Both the position numbers and the translations under genes were made by a program. DNA of 64,000 bases from JACCZX01 sp963801035 (GTDB lineage Bacteria > Pseudomonadota > Gammaproteobacteria > Burkholderiales > Burkholderiaceae_F), in contig CAWDDF010000002.1 in the NCBI GenBank assembly GCA_963801035.1, positions 62,001 to 126,000 of the forward strand, given 5' to 3'. Positions 56,711-64,000 of this stretch are shown piece by piece (position 1 is the first letter of the stretch; each line of letters starts with the position of its first letter). The notes below the pieces were generated by a model. The model did no database searches. It was not told the DNA's origin and was given only the letters and a program-made list of their open reading frames with translations.

Positions 56711-59313
56711 ATGGCCGACGACCTTCAAAAGTATTGGACCAAACGCAACTTCGGGATTACTTCAGAGCCGAAGGGCGTCGTTACTCAGCCGGGCAAAGCG
56801 CTGAGCTTTCGTTATTCAAAAGCACGCAGCGCGGCGCCTTCACTACGACTTCCGTCTTGAGCTCGACGGAACGCTCAAGAGTTGGGCGGTACCTAAGGGT
56901 CCGAGTCTCGATCCTGCCGACAAGCGGATGGCGGTGCACGTCGAAGATCATCCGCTTGCGTACGCAACCTTCGAGGGCGTCATTCCGCCGGGCCAGTACG
57001 GCGCGGGCACTGTCATCGTGTGGGACCGAGGTACGTGGTTACCGGACGGAGACCCGCGCGAAGGGTATCGGCAGGGGAAACTCAAGTTCGAGTTGCAAGG
57101 TGAAAAACTGAATGGGCGCTGGACGCTGGTGCGGATGCGCGGTCGAGGCAACGAACGCCAAGAGCCTTGGCTGCTGATCAAGGAGCGCGACGAAACCGCG
57201 AGACCGGCGGCGGAGTACGACGTCACAGAGGCGCTGCCCGATAGCGTGAATGCGAACGGCGGAGCTCATGCTTCGCGCAAGGCCGCAAAGGAAAGCGTCA
57301 CTCCCAAACAGAAAACAACAAGCCGAGATGTTGAGGCCGCGCCGCTTCCTGATGGCGCTCGACGCGCGAAACTTCCCCTCGCACTTGCGCCGCAACTGGC
57401 CACACTGGTCGACGCTGCACCGAGCCGGGGCGATTGGATCTATGAGATCAAGTTCGACGGCTATCGCGTGCTGGCACGTGTGGACGGTGACGACGTCAGA
57501 CTTTTCACGCGCCGCGGTCACGACTGGACGTCGAAGCTGAAGCATCTTGCGCAGGCAGTTGCTGCACTGAGGCTGCCGAACGGTTGGATCGACGGCGAGA
57601 TCGTTATCGAGGCCGGGCAAGGACGCACCGATTTTCAGGCACTGCAGAACGCTTTCGATACTGCTGCCACTGCGGACATTCATTACCTGGTGTTCGATCT
57701 CCCTTATTACGCCGATCACGATCTGCGCGACGTACCGCTACGTGAGCGCCGCAATCTGCTGCGACGACTGATGACGGCCAATGCTTCGGGGTATCTGAAG
57801 TTCAGCGAAGACTTCGAAGCAGATCCCGCTTCGCTGCTTGAGGCGGCGTGTCAGTTAAGACTCGAAGGTGTGATCGGAAAACGCGCGGATTCTCCGTACG
57901 TGTCGGCCCGCTCGCCGACATGGATCAAATTGAAGTGCACGCAACGACAGGAGTTCGTTATCGGCGGCTACACCGACCCTAAGGGCAGTCGCACAGGAAT
58001 AGGCTCGCTGCTGTTGGGAGTGCATGACATGCAGGGCCGATTGATCTATGCGGGCAACGTCGGTACCGGTTTCGATCACAAGACGCTCAACGATCTGCAC
58101 GCGAAATTGAGCGCATTGAAGACGTCGAAGCCGCCGTTTCATCAGCTTCCGACGGGAGTCAAGGGTCATTGGGTCAGCCCCAAGCTGGTGGCCGAAGTGT
58201 CATTCGGCGAGTGGACGCAGGATGGGCGGATAAGACATTCGGTTTTTCACGGGCTGCGAACAGACAAGTTGCCGGAGAAAATAACAAAAGAAGAGGCGGT
58301 CACAGTGGAGGACGAACCGGTGAAGCGCGCTGCGGTGAAGAGCAAGCCGATGAAGACCAAGCGAGTGACGAAGAGAGGCCGTGAAGGGCCGGCCTGCAAA
58401 AAGCCAGCCGGCGAAGCCAGCGCCCGCAACCGCGCTTGGCGTCAAGATCAGCCATGGCGAGCGCGTTGTCGACCCTAGTACCGGCCTAACCAAACTCGAC
58501 ATCGTGCGTTACTACGAGAGCATCGCCGACTACATGCTGCCGCATCTGAAGGGAAGGCCGACGTCCCTCGTGCGGGGACCGAGCGGCATCGGTGGTCAGC
58601 TGTTCTTTCAAAAGCACGTCGACACGTTGCGTATTCCGGGGATCAACGAGCTCGATCCTTCTTTTCTGCCTGGCCATCCACCGATGCTCGAGGTCGCGAC
58701 TGCCACGGCACTCGTCCAGGCCGCGCAGCTCAATGTGATCGAGTTTCATACGTGGAACGCAACGATCAAGTCGATCGAGAATCCTGACCGGATATTGTTT
58801 GATCTCGATCCCGGCGAAGGTGTGGTGTGGCAGCAGGTGGTAGAGGGGACGATGCTGACGAAGGCTTTTCTCGATGAGTTGAAGCTGAAGTCTTTCTTGA
58901 AAACGAGCGGCGGAAAAGGCTTGCACGTCGTCGTTCCGCTAAGCCCGGTTGCGAACTGGGATGAGGTCAAAGACTTTTCAGAGGCGATCGTCGTTCATCT
59001 TGCGCGTACCGTGCCGCAGCGCTTCGTTGCCAAGAGCGGCCCAAGGAATCGCGTCGGCAAGATTTTCATCGACTATCTGCGCAACAGCCGCGGAGCGACG
59101 ACAGCGGCGGCGTTCTCGGCACGCGCTCGCCCGGGCCTGGGCGTCTCGATGCCGTTGTCGTGGGACGAACTCGAGGGCTTGAAGAGCGCCAGCCAGTGGA
59201 ATATTACAAACGCGCTCAGCCGTCTCAAAAAACAACGGATCGATCCGTGGCAGGATTACAGGCGCACACGCCAGACAATCAAACGCGCGGCGCAAATACT
59301 TTCGGCCGCTTGA
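56711..59313 (+). CDS. ligD: ATP-dependent DNA ligase LigD, two frame breaks
   Basis: The multidomain non-homologous end-joining ligase. Domain order: 3'-phosphoesterase (HYDFRLELDG, then GVIPPGQYGAGTVIVWD), ATP-dependent ligase with the adenylated lysine in IYEIKFDGYR, then the primase-polymerase domain (RYYESIADYMLPHLKGRP, RILFDLDPGEGV, FLKTSGGKGLHVVVPL). An extra T in TTT (56807-56809) and an extra base near 58375, in the Lys/Pro linker, break the frame. Corrected length is 866 residues. No Ku gene is in the window. The start is ATG 56711, 35 bases after the tRNA-Ser end. Confidence 0.9.
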
Positions 59314-59325
59314 AAGGGGACATAG

Positions 59326-59526
59326 ATGGCAACCGCACTGAACAAAGAACTGAAGCGCGAGGTCATGATCAAGGACAAGCCGTTTACGCTGACGCTTGGG
59401 CCGACGGGGTTGAAGCTGACGCAGAAGGGGCACCGCAACGGCATTGATCTGAAGTGGGAAGACATCGTGGGCGGTGACGCCGCACTTGCTGCGGCGCTGA
59501 ACGCATCGGTCCATCGCGATACGTAG
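59326..59526 (+). CDS. Small conserved hypothetical protein
   Basis: A 66-residue protein, polar with no signal or membrane segment. It reads as a short beta-rich domain (FTLTLGPTGLKLTQKGHRNG, then IDLKWEDIVGGDAAL). GGGGAC precedes the ATG by seven bases. It follows ligD after 12 bases on the same strand and may be co-transcribed. Function is unknown; a DNA-binding accessory role is only a guess from position. Confidence 0.7.
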   Translation: MATALNKELKREVMIKDKPFTLTLGPTGLKLTQKGHRNGIDLKWEDIVGGDAALAAALNASVHRDT

Positions 59527-59555
59527 CCTCGCGCAGTGATAAACTCCGCGCCCTT

Positions 59556-59632
59556 GCGCCCGTAGCTCAGTTGGATAGAGTACTTGGCTACGAACCAAGG
59601 GGTCGTGGGTTCGAATCCTGCCGGGCGCGCCA
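59556..59632 (+). tRNA. tRNA-Arg (anticodon ACG)
   Basis: A 77-base tRNA: acceptor GCGCCCG/CGGGCGC, anticodon stem CTTGG/CCAAG around loop CTACGAA (ACG, A34 expected to become inosine), T-loop TTCGAAT, and an encoded CCA end at 59630-59632. Confidence 0.97.
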
Positions 59633-59639
59633 AATATTC

Positions 59640-59672
59640 AAGGGCTTGCGATTGCTGCAAGCCCTTTTCTTT
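59640..59672 (+). terminator. Rho-independent terminator after tRNA-Arg
   Basis: Stem AAGGGCTTGC (59640-59649) and GCAAGCCCTT (59657-59666), loop of seven bases, followed by TTCTTTT. Confidence 0.9.
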
Positions 59673-59780
59673 TCGCTTCGCTAAACGACGCGACGTGGCC
59701 CGACCTACAGGTCGGCAGCATCGGTTTTGGTACGAATCATGCTTTGTGCCCTCTACTACAACCAAGAGAGGGACCGATCA

Positions 59781-60053
59781 ATGAAACATGCGATTTTTGC
59801 AGCAGCAACCGTTGCCGCCACGTTTGGATTGGGTGCCTGTCAAAGAACTGAAAAGACGGAGACCGTTGTGCAGCCGGTACCGGTTCCGACTCCAGCACCA
59901 GCACCTGCGCCGCCGGTAGTTACTGTTCCGACTCCCGTTCCTGGCCCTCCTGGACCTGCAGGCGCTCCTGGTGCCCCCGGCCCCGAAGGAGCTCCGGGAA
60001 AATCGGGTAGCACCGTTGTAGTCGTTCCGCCGGCGGAAGAACAGAAGAAATAG
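59781..60053 (+). CDS. Lipoprotein with collagen-like repeats
   Basis: A 90-residue predicted lipoprotein. The leader MKHAIFAAATVAATFGLGAC ends in a lipobox, then comes a Thr/Val/Pro/Ala-rich stretch. About eight collagen Gly-X-Y triplets follow (GPPGPAGAPGAPGPEGAPG, then KSG), and then a charged tail (PPAEEQKK). Short collagen-like domains can trimerise; here the domain is very short. GAGAGGGA lies seven bases before the ATG. An inverted repeat CCGACCT-AC-AGGTCGG lies near 59700. Function is unknown; a small surface or cell-wall contact role is inference. Confidence 0.8.
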   Translation: MKHAIFAAATVAATFGLGACQRTEKTETVVQPVPVPTPAPAPAPPVVTVPTPVPGPPGPAGAPGAPGPEGAPGKSGSTVVVVPPAEEQKK

Positions 60054-60304
60054 CAAAGCTTTTTCACAAGTCGCGCCCGTCCCTTGGTGGGGCGGACGCG
60101 CTGTCTTTTGGCGGCTCGATTGTTGAGCCGTATCGTTGGCGGCTGCAAATTCGTTGTGTTGCTTTGGCTCGTCAGAGAGAACGTCGACTATGCATTAGCA
60201 TCGGTTGATGAGGTGGAAGGATTGCCACCGGCTCACTACAGCGAAACAACATGACGGCCATCAGGCGCTGATCGAAACGTGAACAAACTCAGCTTGGTGC
60301 GTTC

Positions 60305-61480
60305 TTGCCGAATCTAGTCGCGCCGCACGGAGGTGCGCTGAAGCCGCGCATGCTTACTGGCGAGCTTCTCGCAGCCGCGCGTGCGCGTGCGAAAACGCTT
60401 CCCACAATTCGTGTCAGTTCGCGCGAGAAGGGCGACCTGATCATGCTAGGGATCGGCGGCTTCACTCCGCTCGACGGTTTCATGACGCGCGCCGACTGGC
60501 AAGGAGTGTGCGATGACTTTCGCATGGCCAATGGCCTTTTCTGGCCGATTCCAATCACGTTGTCGGTGGATACGACGGCTGCCGATTCAATCGGAATTGG
60601 TGACGACATCGCACTGGCTGGTGAAGACGGCGATGTACTCGCAGTGATGAAGGTTTCGGAGAAGTACTCGATCGACAAAGCTCACGAGTGCTTGTCCGTG
60701 TTCCGAACTACGGACCTCGATCATCCGGGCGTGAAAATGGTGATGCAGCAGGGAGACGTGAATCTCGCGGGTCCGGTGCAAGTGCTTTCCGATGGCGGCT
60801 TCAAGGCGAAATACGGCGCGTTGTTCATGACGCCTCTCGAGACTCGCAACGAATTCGAGCGGCTGGGTTGGTCGCGCGTCGCTGCGTTCCAGACACGCAA
60901 CCCGATGCATCGTTCGCACGAGTACCTGGCCAAGATCGCAATCGAGGTTTGCGACGGCGTCCTGGTGCACTCGCTGCTCGGCAATGTGAAGGCAGGTGAC
61001 ATTCCGGCCGAGGTGCGCACTCGTGCGATCGCCGCGTTGATCGAAAAGTATTTTCGTGCTGGCACCGTGGTGCAGGCCGGCTACCCGCTGGACATGCGCT
61101 ACGCGGGGCCGCGTGAAGCGCTGCTGCACGCGCTGTTTCGCCAGAATTACGGCTGCTCACACTTGATCGTCGGGCGCGATCACGCGGGCGTTGGGAAATA
61201 CTACGGCCCATTTGATGCACACCGCATCTTCGACGAGATCCCACCCGGTTCACTAGAGACGCAACCGCTGAAGATCGATATTGCATTCTGGTGCTATGCG
61301 TGCGGAGGGATGGCGTCGGGCCGCACCTGTCCGCACAGCGAAGAGGATCAGCTGCAGGTGTCTGGCACGCAACTGCGTAAATGGCTATCCGAAGGCAGCG
61401 CGGTGCCGCCGGAGTTTTCGCGGCCAGAGGTTCTAGAAATTCTCCGCGAACACTACGCGCATCCCGCGGCGTACTCGTAA
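60305..61480 (+). CDS. sat: Sulfate adenylyltransferase (dissimilatory, Sat type)
   Basis: A 391-residue ATP sulfurylase of the Sat/Met3 type. In sulfur oxidisers it runs from adenylylsulfate and pyrophosphate to ATP and sulfate. Motifs: FQTRNPMHRSHEYL, IVGRDHAGVG, and YDxR-type MRYAGPREALLHALF. A C-terminal Zn-type cluster (YACGGMASGRTCPHSEEDQ) is present. The start is TTG 60305, because the family begins NLVAPHGG and no ATG or GTG is in frame between the last stop and that point. Its stop is one base from that of the convergent regulator. The 251 bases upstream hold a GC hairpin near 60072-60102 and CGGCTC-N7-GAGCCG (60112-60130), with no clear promoter. Confidence 0.93.
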   Translation: MPNLVAPHGGALKPRMLTGELLAAARARAKTLPTIRVSSREKGDLIMLGIGGFTPLDGFMTRADWQGVCDDFRMANGLFWPIPITLSVDTTAADSIGIGDDIALAGEDGDVLAVMKVSEKYSIDKAHECLSVFRTTDLDHPGVKMVMQQGDVNLAGPVQVLSDGGFKAKYGALFMTPLETRNEFERLGWSRVAAFQTRNPMHRSHEYLAKIAIEVCDGVLVHSLLGNVKAGDIPAEVRTRAIAALIEKYFRAGTVVQAGYPLDMRYAGPREALLHALFRQNYGCSHLIVGRDHAGVGKYYGPFDAHRIFDEIPPGSLETQPLKIDIAFWCYACGGMASGRTCPHSEEDQLQVSGTQLRKWLSEGSAVPPEFSRPEVLEILREHYAHPAAYS

Positions 61481-61481
61481 G

Positions 61482-62438
61482 CTAAGCGGAGGCAGCCGAA
61501 ACCTCACGCGTGCCCCCGTCAGCGGCGAACGCACTCTCGTCTTGCATAGCCGCCAGCCGCTCCTTCGCAAACTGAACGAAGCTGTTGATAAGACTGGAAT
61601 GAAACCTTTCCTTCGGATACACCACCGACAAGTTGCGTATCAAGCGCGGTGAAAGAGGTACGCGTACCAATTCTCCAAGGCGAACCTCCTTGGTCACTGT
61701 CGCACGTGACATGATTGCAAAGCCTAAGCCAGTTGCTGCCAAACCCTTCAGCGCTTCAGGGCTGCCCGCTTCCATCACGACCTGAAGCGAGTCGGGCACA
61801 AGGCCGGCCTTTTGCAGGTAGTGGTCGATGACTTCACGCGTTCCCGAGCCCACCTCGCGGCTGATGTACGCGTGTTCCAGCAGCGACTGCGGCGTCGCGC
61901 GCGTCTGCTTCGCCAGCGAATGCGATGGTGCGCAAACGACCTGGAGCTCATCTTCACAACACACATCGGCGCCCAGCGTTGGCAAGTGAGAATCGCCCTC
62001 TATGAAACCAACATCAAGACTTCGCTCGGCGATTCGTGCCTGTACCCCTTCCGAGTTGGCAACGAAGAGCCGCGTAACGACCGCCGGATAACGTACCTTG
62101 AATGCGCCGAGAATCTGAGGCAGCAGGAAGTCGGCGATGGTCGTGCTCGCGCCAATCAACAGCGGGCCGGCGAAATGTCCGCTCAACTCCTTCATGCGGG
62201 AGTCAAGCTCTGCGGAGAGAGCAAGAATTCGATCCGCGTACTCGAGCGCAATCGTTCCGGCGAAGGTGAGAGTGATACGGCCCTGCGCGCGATCAAAAAG
62301 GCGCGTGTTCAGCTCCTCCTCCAACTGCCTGATCTGAAAAGTGACGGCGGGCTGCGTCATGGAAAGTGCCTCTGCCGCCCTAGTGAACGACAGGTGCTTC
62401 GCCACGGCATTGAAAACCTGGAGTCTTCGATCCGACAC
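61482..62438 (-). CDS. LysR-type transcriptional regulator
   Basis: A 318-residue LTTR. The N-terminal winged helix (LQVFNAVAKHLSFTRAAEAL, then MTQPAVTFQIRQLEEEL) binds DNA; the C-terminal periplasmic-binding-like domain senses a ligand. It resembles the CbbR/YeiE subgroup (LLIGASTTIADFLLPQIL, SREVGSGTR). Placed divergently from aprM and convergently with sat, it probably regulates one or both; the coinducer is unknown. The 268-base region upstream carries the candidate operator. Confidence 0.9.
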   Translation of the reverse strand: MSDRRLQVFNAVAKHLSFTRAAEALSMTQPAVTFQIRQLEEELNTRLFDRAQGRITLTFAGTIALEYADRILALSAELDSRMKELSGHFAGPLLIGASTTIADFLLPQILGAFKVRYPAVVTRLFVANSEGVQARIAERSLDVGFIEGDSHLPTLGADVCCEDELQVVCAPSHSLAKQTRATPQSLLEHAYISREVGSGTREVIDHYLQKAGLVPDSLQVVMEAGSPEALKGLAATGLGFAIMSRATVTKEVRLGELVRVPLSPRLIRNLSVVYPKERFHSSLINSFVQFAKERLAAMQDESAFAADGGTREVSAASA

Positions 62439-62561
62439 GAGGGCAACCGCTCTTCAAGTGGCCGCACTGCACTGCGGCACCGCGCGCATCATACTGGTCT
62501 TATCGTGCGCACTTGCTACCCATCGCGATGTGCCACGTGTGCGCGCAATATGAGTGATGTC

Positions 62562-62575
62562 TTATAGACGGATAA
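62562..62575 (+). promoter_or_regulatory. Candidate LysR-type binding site in the lysR-aprM intergenic region
   Basis: TTATAGACGGATAA fits TNA-N8-TNA and contains TTAT-N6-ATAA dyad symmetry. It lies midway between the divergent starts (62438 and 62707), as expected for an LTTR site. A related CTTATC occurs about 60 bases nearer the regulator. Confidence 0.4.
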
Positions 62576-62638
62576 ACGAGTTGAATTGGCGGACATGCGA
62601 AGTGCGTGGCACATTCGAGCATCCGTTGCGAACGTGAA

Positions 62639-62678
62639 CCCCGCATTCGAGCGGGCCGTTTTTGCGAGGAAGCCTCGT
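62639..62678 (+). promoter_or_regulatory. Terminator-like hairpins in the aprM leader
   Basis: CCCGC-ATTCGA-GCGGG (62640-62655) is followed by CCGTTTTT, resembling an intrinsic terminator. Immediately after comes a second small hairpin, CGAGG-AAG-CCTCG. Both lie within 70 bases of the aprM start and could attenuate transcription or stabilise the message. Confidence 0.4.
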
Positions 62679-62706
62679 TAGCAAGGCCTAAGAGAGGGAA
62701 GACTCC

Positions 62707-63531
62707 ATGCTAAGTATCAATCCATTCGCCGTCGCGGGCGCGTCGTTGCCTGCCGGCTTCCTGCAAGGCTTCCTGGTCGTGATGGCCCTTGCTGTGGTGA
62801 TAGGGACGCTGTTCGACGTCATCCACAAGGGCAGCGCAGGTTATTTCTTCACCAACATGCGCACGTCAAGGGCGAAGGGCCGCAAGCTGAGCGGCGGCGA
62901 GCTCGCCTCTATCGCCGTGCAGACCGCGGTAGTCGACGTGCTCGCTTCGGGAGAGTTCTGTAACCCGAAACGCAGGGTGGCGCACCTGCTCGGCATGTAT
63001 GGGTTCATTCTCTATCTGGTGGCCACTGCGGTTATGGTGTTCCGCTATCCCGCTGGCGCGACAGCCACGCCGCAGATCTGGCCCATGCTCTGGTGGATCG
63101 GCGCCCTGATGGTGCTGGTTGGCGGCTACTGGTTCTGGTTCTTCATCCGCGTTGACGTCACCTCCGAAGGCCGCTCGCCATTCCGCCTGACGAAGGCGGA
63201 CCTCTTCGTTCTGTCATTGCTGGTGAGCGTGACTCTCGCGGTCGCGTGGGCCGCCATGGGCGCTGGCGTGGGCGTGCTCTTCTGGCTCTACATCCTTGCG
63301 ACCATCGTGCTCTTTGTCGGCGTGCCGTGGTCGAAATTCGCTCACATGTTCTTCAAGCCGGCGGCAGCCTTCGAAAAGCGGGTATCCAAGGCCGACGGCA
63401 CGGCCGAGAACCTGCCGACGCAGACGCGTGACGATCCGGAGCAACGAAAGCGGCATTCCATGGAACTGTTGCGGGACGCTCCGATGGACATGGGACTCGG
63501 CATCAAGCGCGAGGCCCCACGTCACTATTGA
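62707..63531 (+). CDS. aprM: Adenylylsulfate reductase-associated membrane protein AprM
   Basis: A 274-residue integral membrane protein with about five helices and a polar C-terminus (DDPEQRKRHSMELLRDAPM). Its family, AprM, is encoded in front of aprBA in several sulfur-oxidising Proteobacteria and is thought to anchor adenylylsulfate reductase and pass electrons to quinone. I recognise it partly by position: aprB follows 50 bases later. AGAGAGGGAAG gives a strong ribosome-binding site. The N-terminal YFFTNMRTSRAKGRKLSGGE and EFCNPKRRVAHLLGMYGFIL resemble heme- or quinone-handling membrane subunits only loosely. Confidence 0.8.
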   Translation: MLSINPFAVAGASLPAGFLQGFLVVMALAVVIGTLFDVIHKGSAGYFFTNMRTSRAKGRKLSGGELASIAVQTAVVDVLASGEFCNPKRRVAHLLGMYGFILYLVATAVMVFRYPAGATATPQIWPMLWWIGALMVLVGGYWFWFFIRVDVTSEGRSPFRLTKADLFVLSLLVSVTLAVAWAAMGAGVGVLFWLYILATIVLFVGVPWSKFAHMFFKPAAAFEKRVSKADGTAENLPTQTRDDPEQRKRHSMELLRDAPMDMGLGIKREAPRHY

Positions 63532-63581
63532 AAAAAGAAAACAGAAAACAATTTCATCAAGAACCGCTCAGGGAGACACTC

Positions 63582-64000
63582 ATGCCTACCTTCGTCTACA
63601 TGACGAGGTGCGACGGATGCGGACACTGCGTCGACATCTGTCCATCGGACATCATGCACATCGACGAGACGTATCGTCGCGCTTACAACATCGAACCGAA
63701 CATGTGCTGGGAGTGCTATTCCTGCGTGAAGGCTTGTCCCCAGAATGCGATCGATGTCCGCGGATATGCGGATTTCGCGCCGCTCGGTCACAGCGTTCGA
63801 GTCGATCGCGACGAACGCAAAGGCACGATCGCGTGGAAGATCAAGTTCCGAAACGGCACGGAGAAAAACTTTCTGTCTCCGATTACGACGAAGCCGTGGG
63901 GGACCGCGATCCCCAAGCTCGCCGATGTTCCCGCGCCCACCAAGGAGATGCGCGACAGCCAACTCCTCTACAACGAGCCGAAATGGATCCGCATGGATGA
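63582..64000 (+). CDS. aprB: Adenylylsulfate reductase subunit beta, 3' end outside window
   Basis: Partial: ATG 63582 after GGGAGA, open to the window end (about 139 codons; the family is about 150). AprB carries two [4Fe-4S] clusters that pass electrons between AprA and the membrane. Both cysteine sets are present: CDGCGHCVDICP and CWECYSCVKACP. In sulfur oxidisers the enzyme converts sulfite and AMP to adenylylsulfate. aprA is expected immediately downstream. Together with sat this completes the sulfite-to-sulfate branch. Confidence 0.93.
   Translation, partial: MPTFVYMTRCDGCGHCVDICPSDIMHIDETYRRAYNIEPNMCWECYSCVKACPQNAIDVRGYADFAPLGHSVRVDRDERKGTIAWKIKFRNGTEKNFLSPITTKPWGTAIPKLADVPAPTKEMRDSQLLYNEPKWIRMD

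Noticed and set aside
60072..60102. A third copy of the REP-like repeat upstream of sat
   Set aside because: GGGGCGGACGCG matches part of copy 1, but the defining AGCGCCGGGCCG-CCCAAGC segment is absent.
1..64000. CRISPR arrays, integrases, transposases or prophage genes
   Set aside because: No regularly spaced direct repeats and no recognisable transposase, integrase or phage gene were seen in any frame.

Overview
The window is GC-rich, densely packed bacterial DNA, most likely a betaproteobacterium close to Burkholderiales. The evidence is the gene content and order: a nuoJKLMN block, pyrG-kdsA-eno-ftsB, dapA-bamC, a Bug-type solute receptor, cysE beside trmJ, and accA-tilS. The right edge carries sat, a LysR-type regulator, aprM and the start of aprB. 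This is the sulfite-to-sulfate branch of sulfur-oxidising bacteria, so the organism is probably a facultative sulfur-oxidising chemolithotroph that also uses organic acids and acyl-CoAs.

Layout. 0-6.3 kb: end of the complex I operon (nuoJ tail to nuoN) plus a Nudix hydrolase. 6.4-11.8 kb: acyl-CoA and ketone metabolism (ETF-ubiquinone oxidoreductase, SDR, thioesterase, scoAB) and a CDF metal exporter. 11.8-13.2 kb: an Xre/MbcA-RES toxin-antitoxin module whose two genes are separated by a 162-nt imperfect palindrome. 13.2-18.5 kb: accessory enzymes (DUF1624 membrane protein, HpaB-like flavoprotein, isochorismatase-like hydrolase, GNAT, AlkB-like, lipoprotein, GDPD). 18.6-24.2 kb: pyrG, kdsA, eno, ftsB and a SAF-domain oxidoreductase. 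24.2-26.9 kb: minus-strand run with hslO and a gamma-carbonic anhydrase. 27-34.5 kb: two paralogous small genes, an acyl-CoA ligase, alpha/beta hydrolase, PHP phosphatase, yciO, an M50 protease, trpS and a methyltransferase, most with one-base frame breaks. 34.5-59.3 kb: mainly housekeeping genes (dapA, bamC, mutS, pdxA, suhB, trmJ, cysE, lpxH, ppiB, ppiA, cysS, accA, tilS, lysC, ligD) and tRNA-Ser(GCU). 59.5-64 kb: tRNA-Arg(ACG), a collagen-like lipoprotein, and the sulfur genes. No stretch longer than about 300 bases lacks a gene.

Three things stand out. First, two copies of a short REP-like element (221-290 and 20335-20400) touch coding signals: one encodes the extra tail of NuoJ, the other supplies the ribosome-binding site of kdsA. 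Second, two long gene-boundary palindromes (12299-12460 and 48009-48131) share an architecture: one arm reaches the stop codon of the upstream gene and the other covers the first codons of the downstream gene. Third, about 16 single-base indels break 12 genes between 27 and 59 kb but none that I see outside it. They hit trpS, mutS, tilS and trmJ, several fall in A or T runs, and every gene returns to a whole number of codons once corrected, so local sequence error is the likeliest cause. I did not find a convincing undescribed multi-gene system; the palindromes and the small paralogous gene pair are the best leads.
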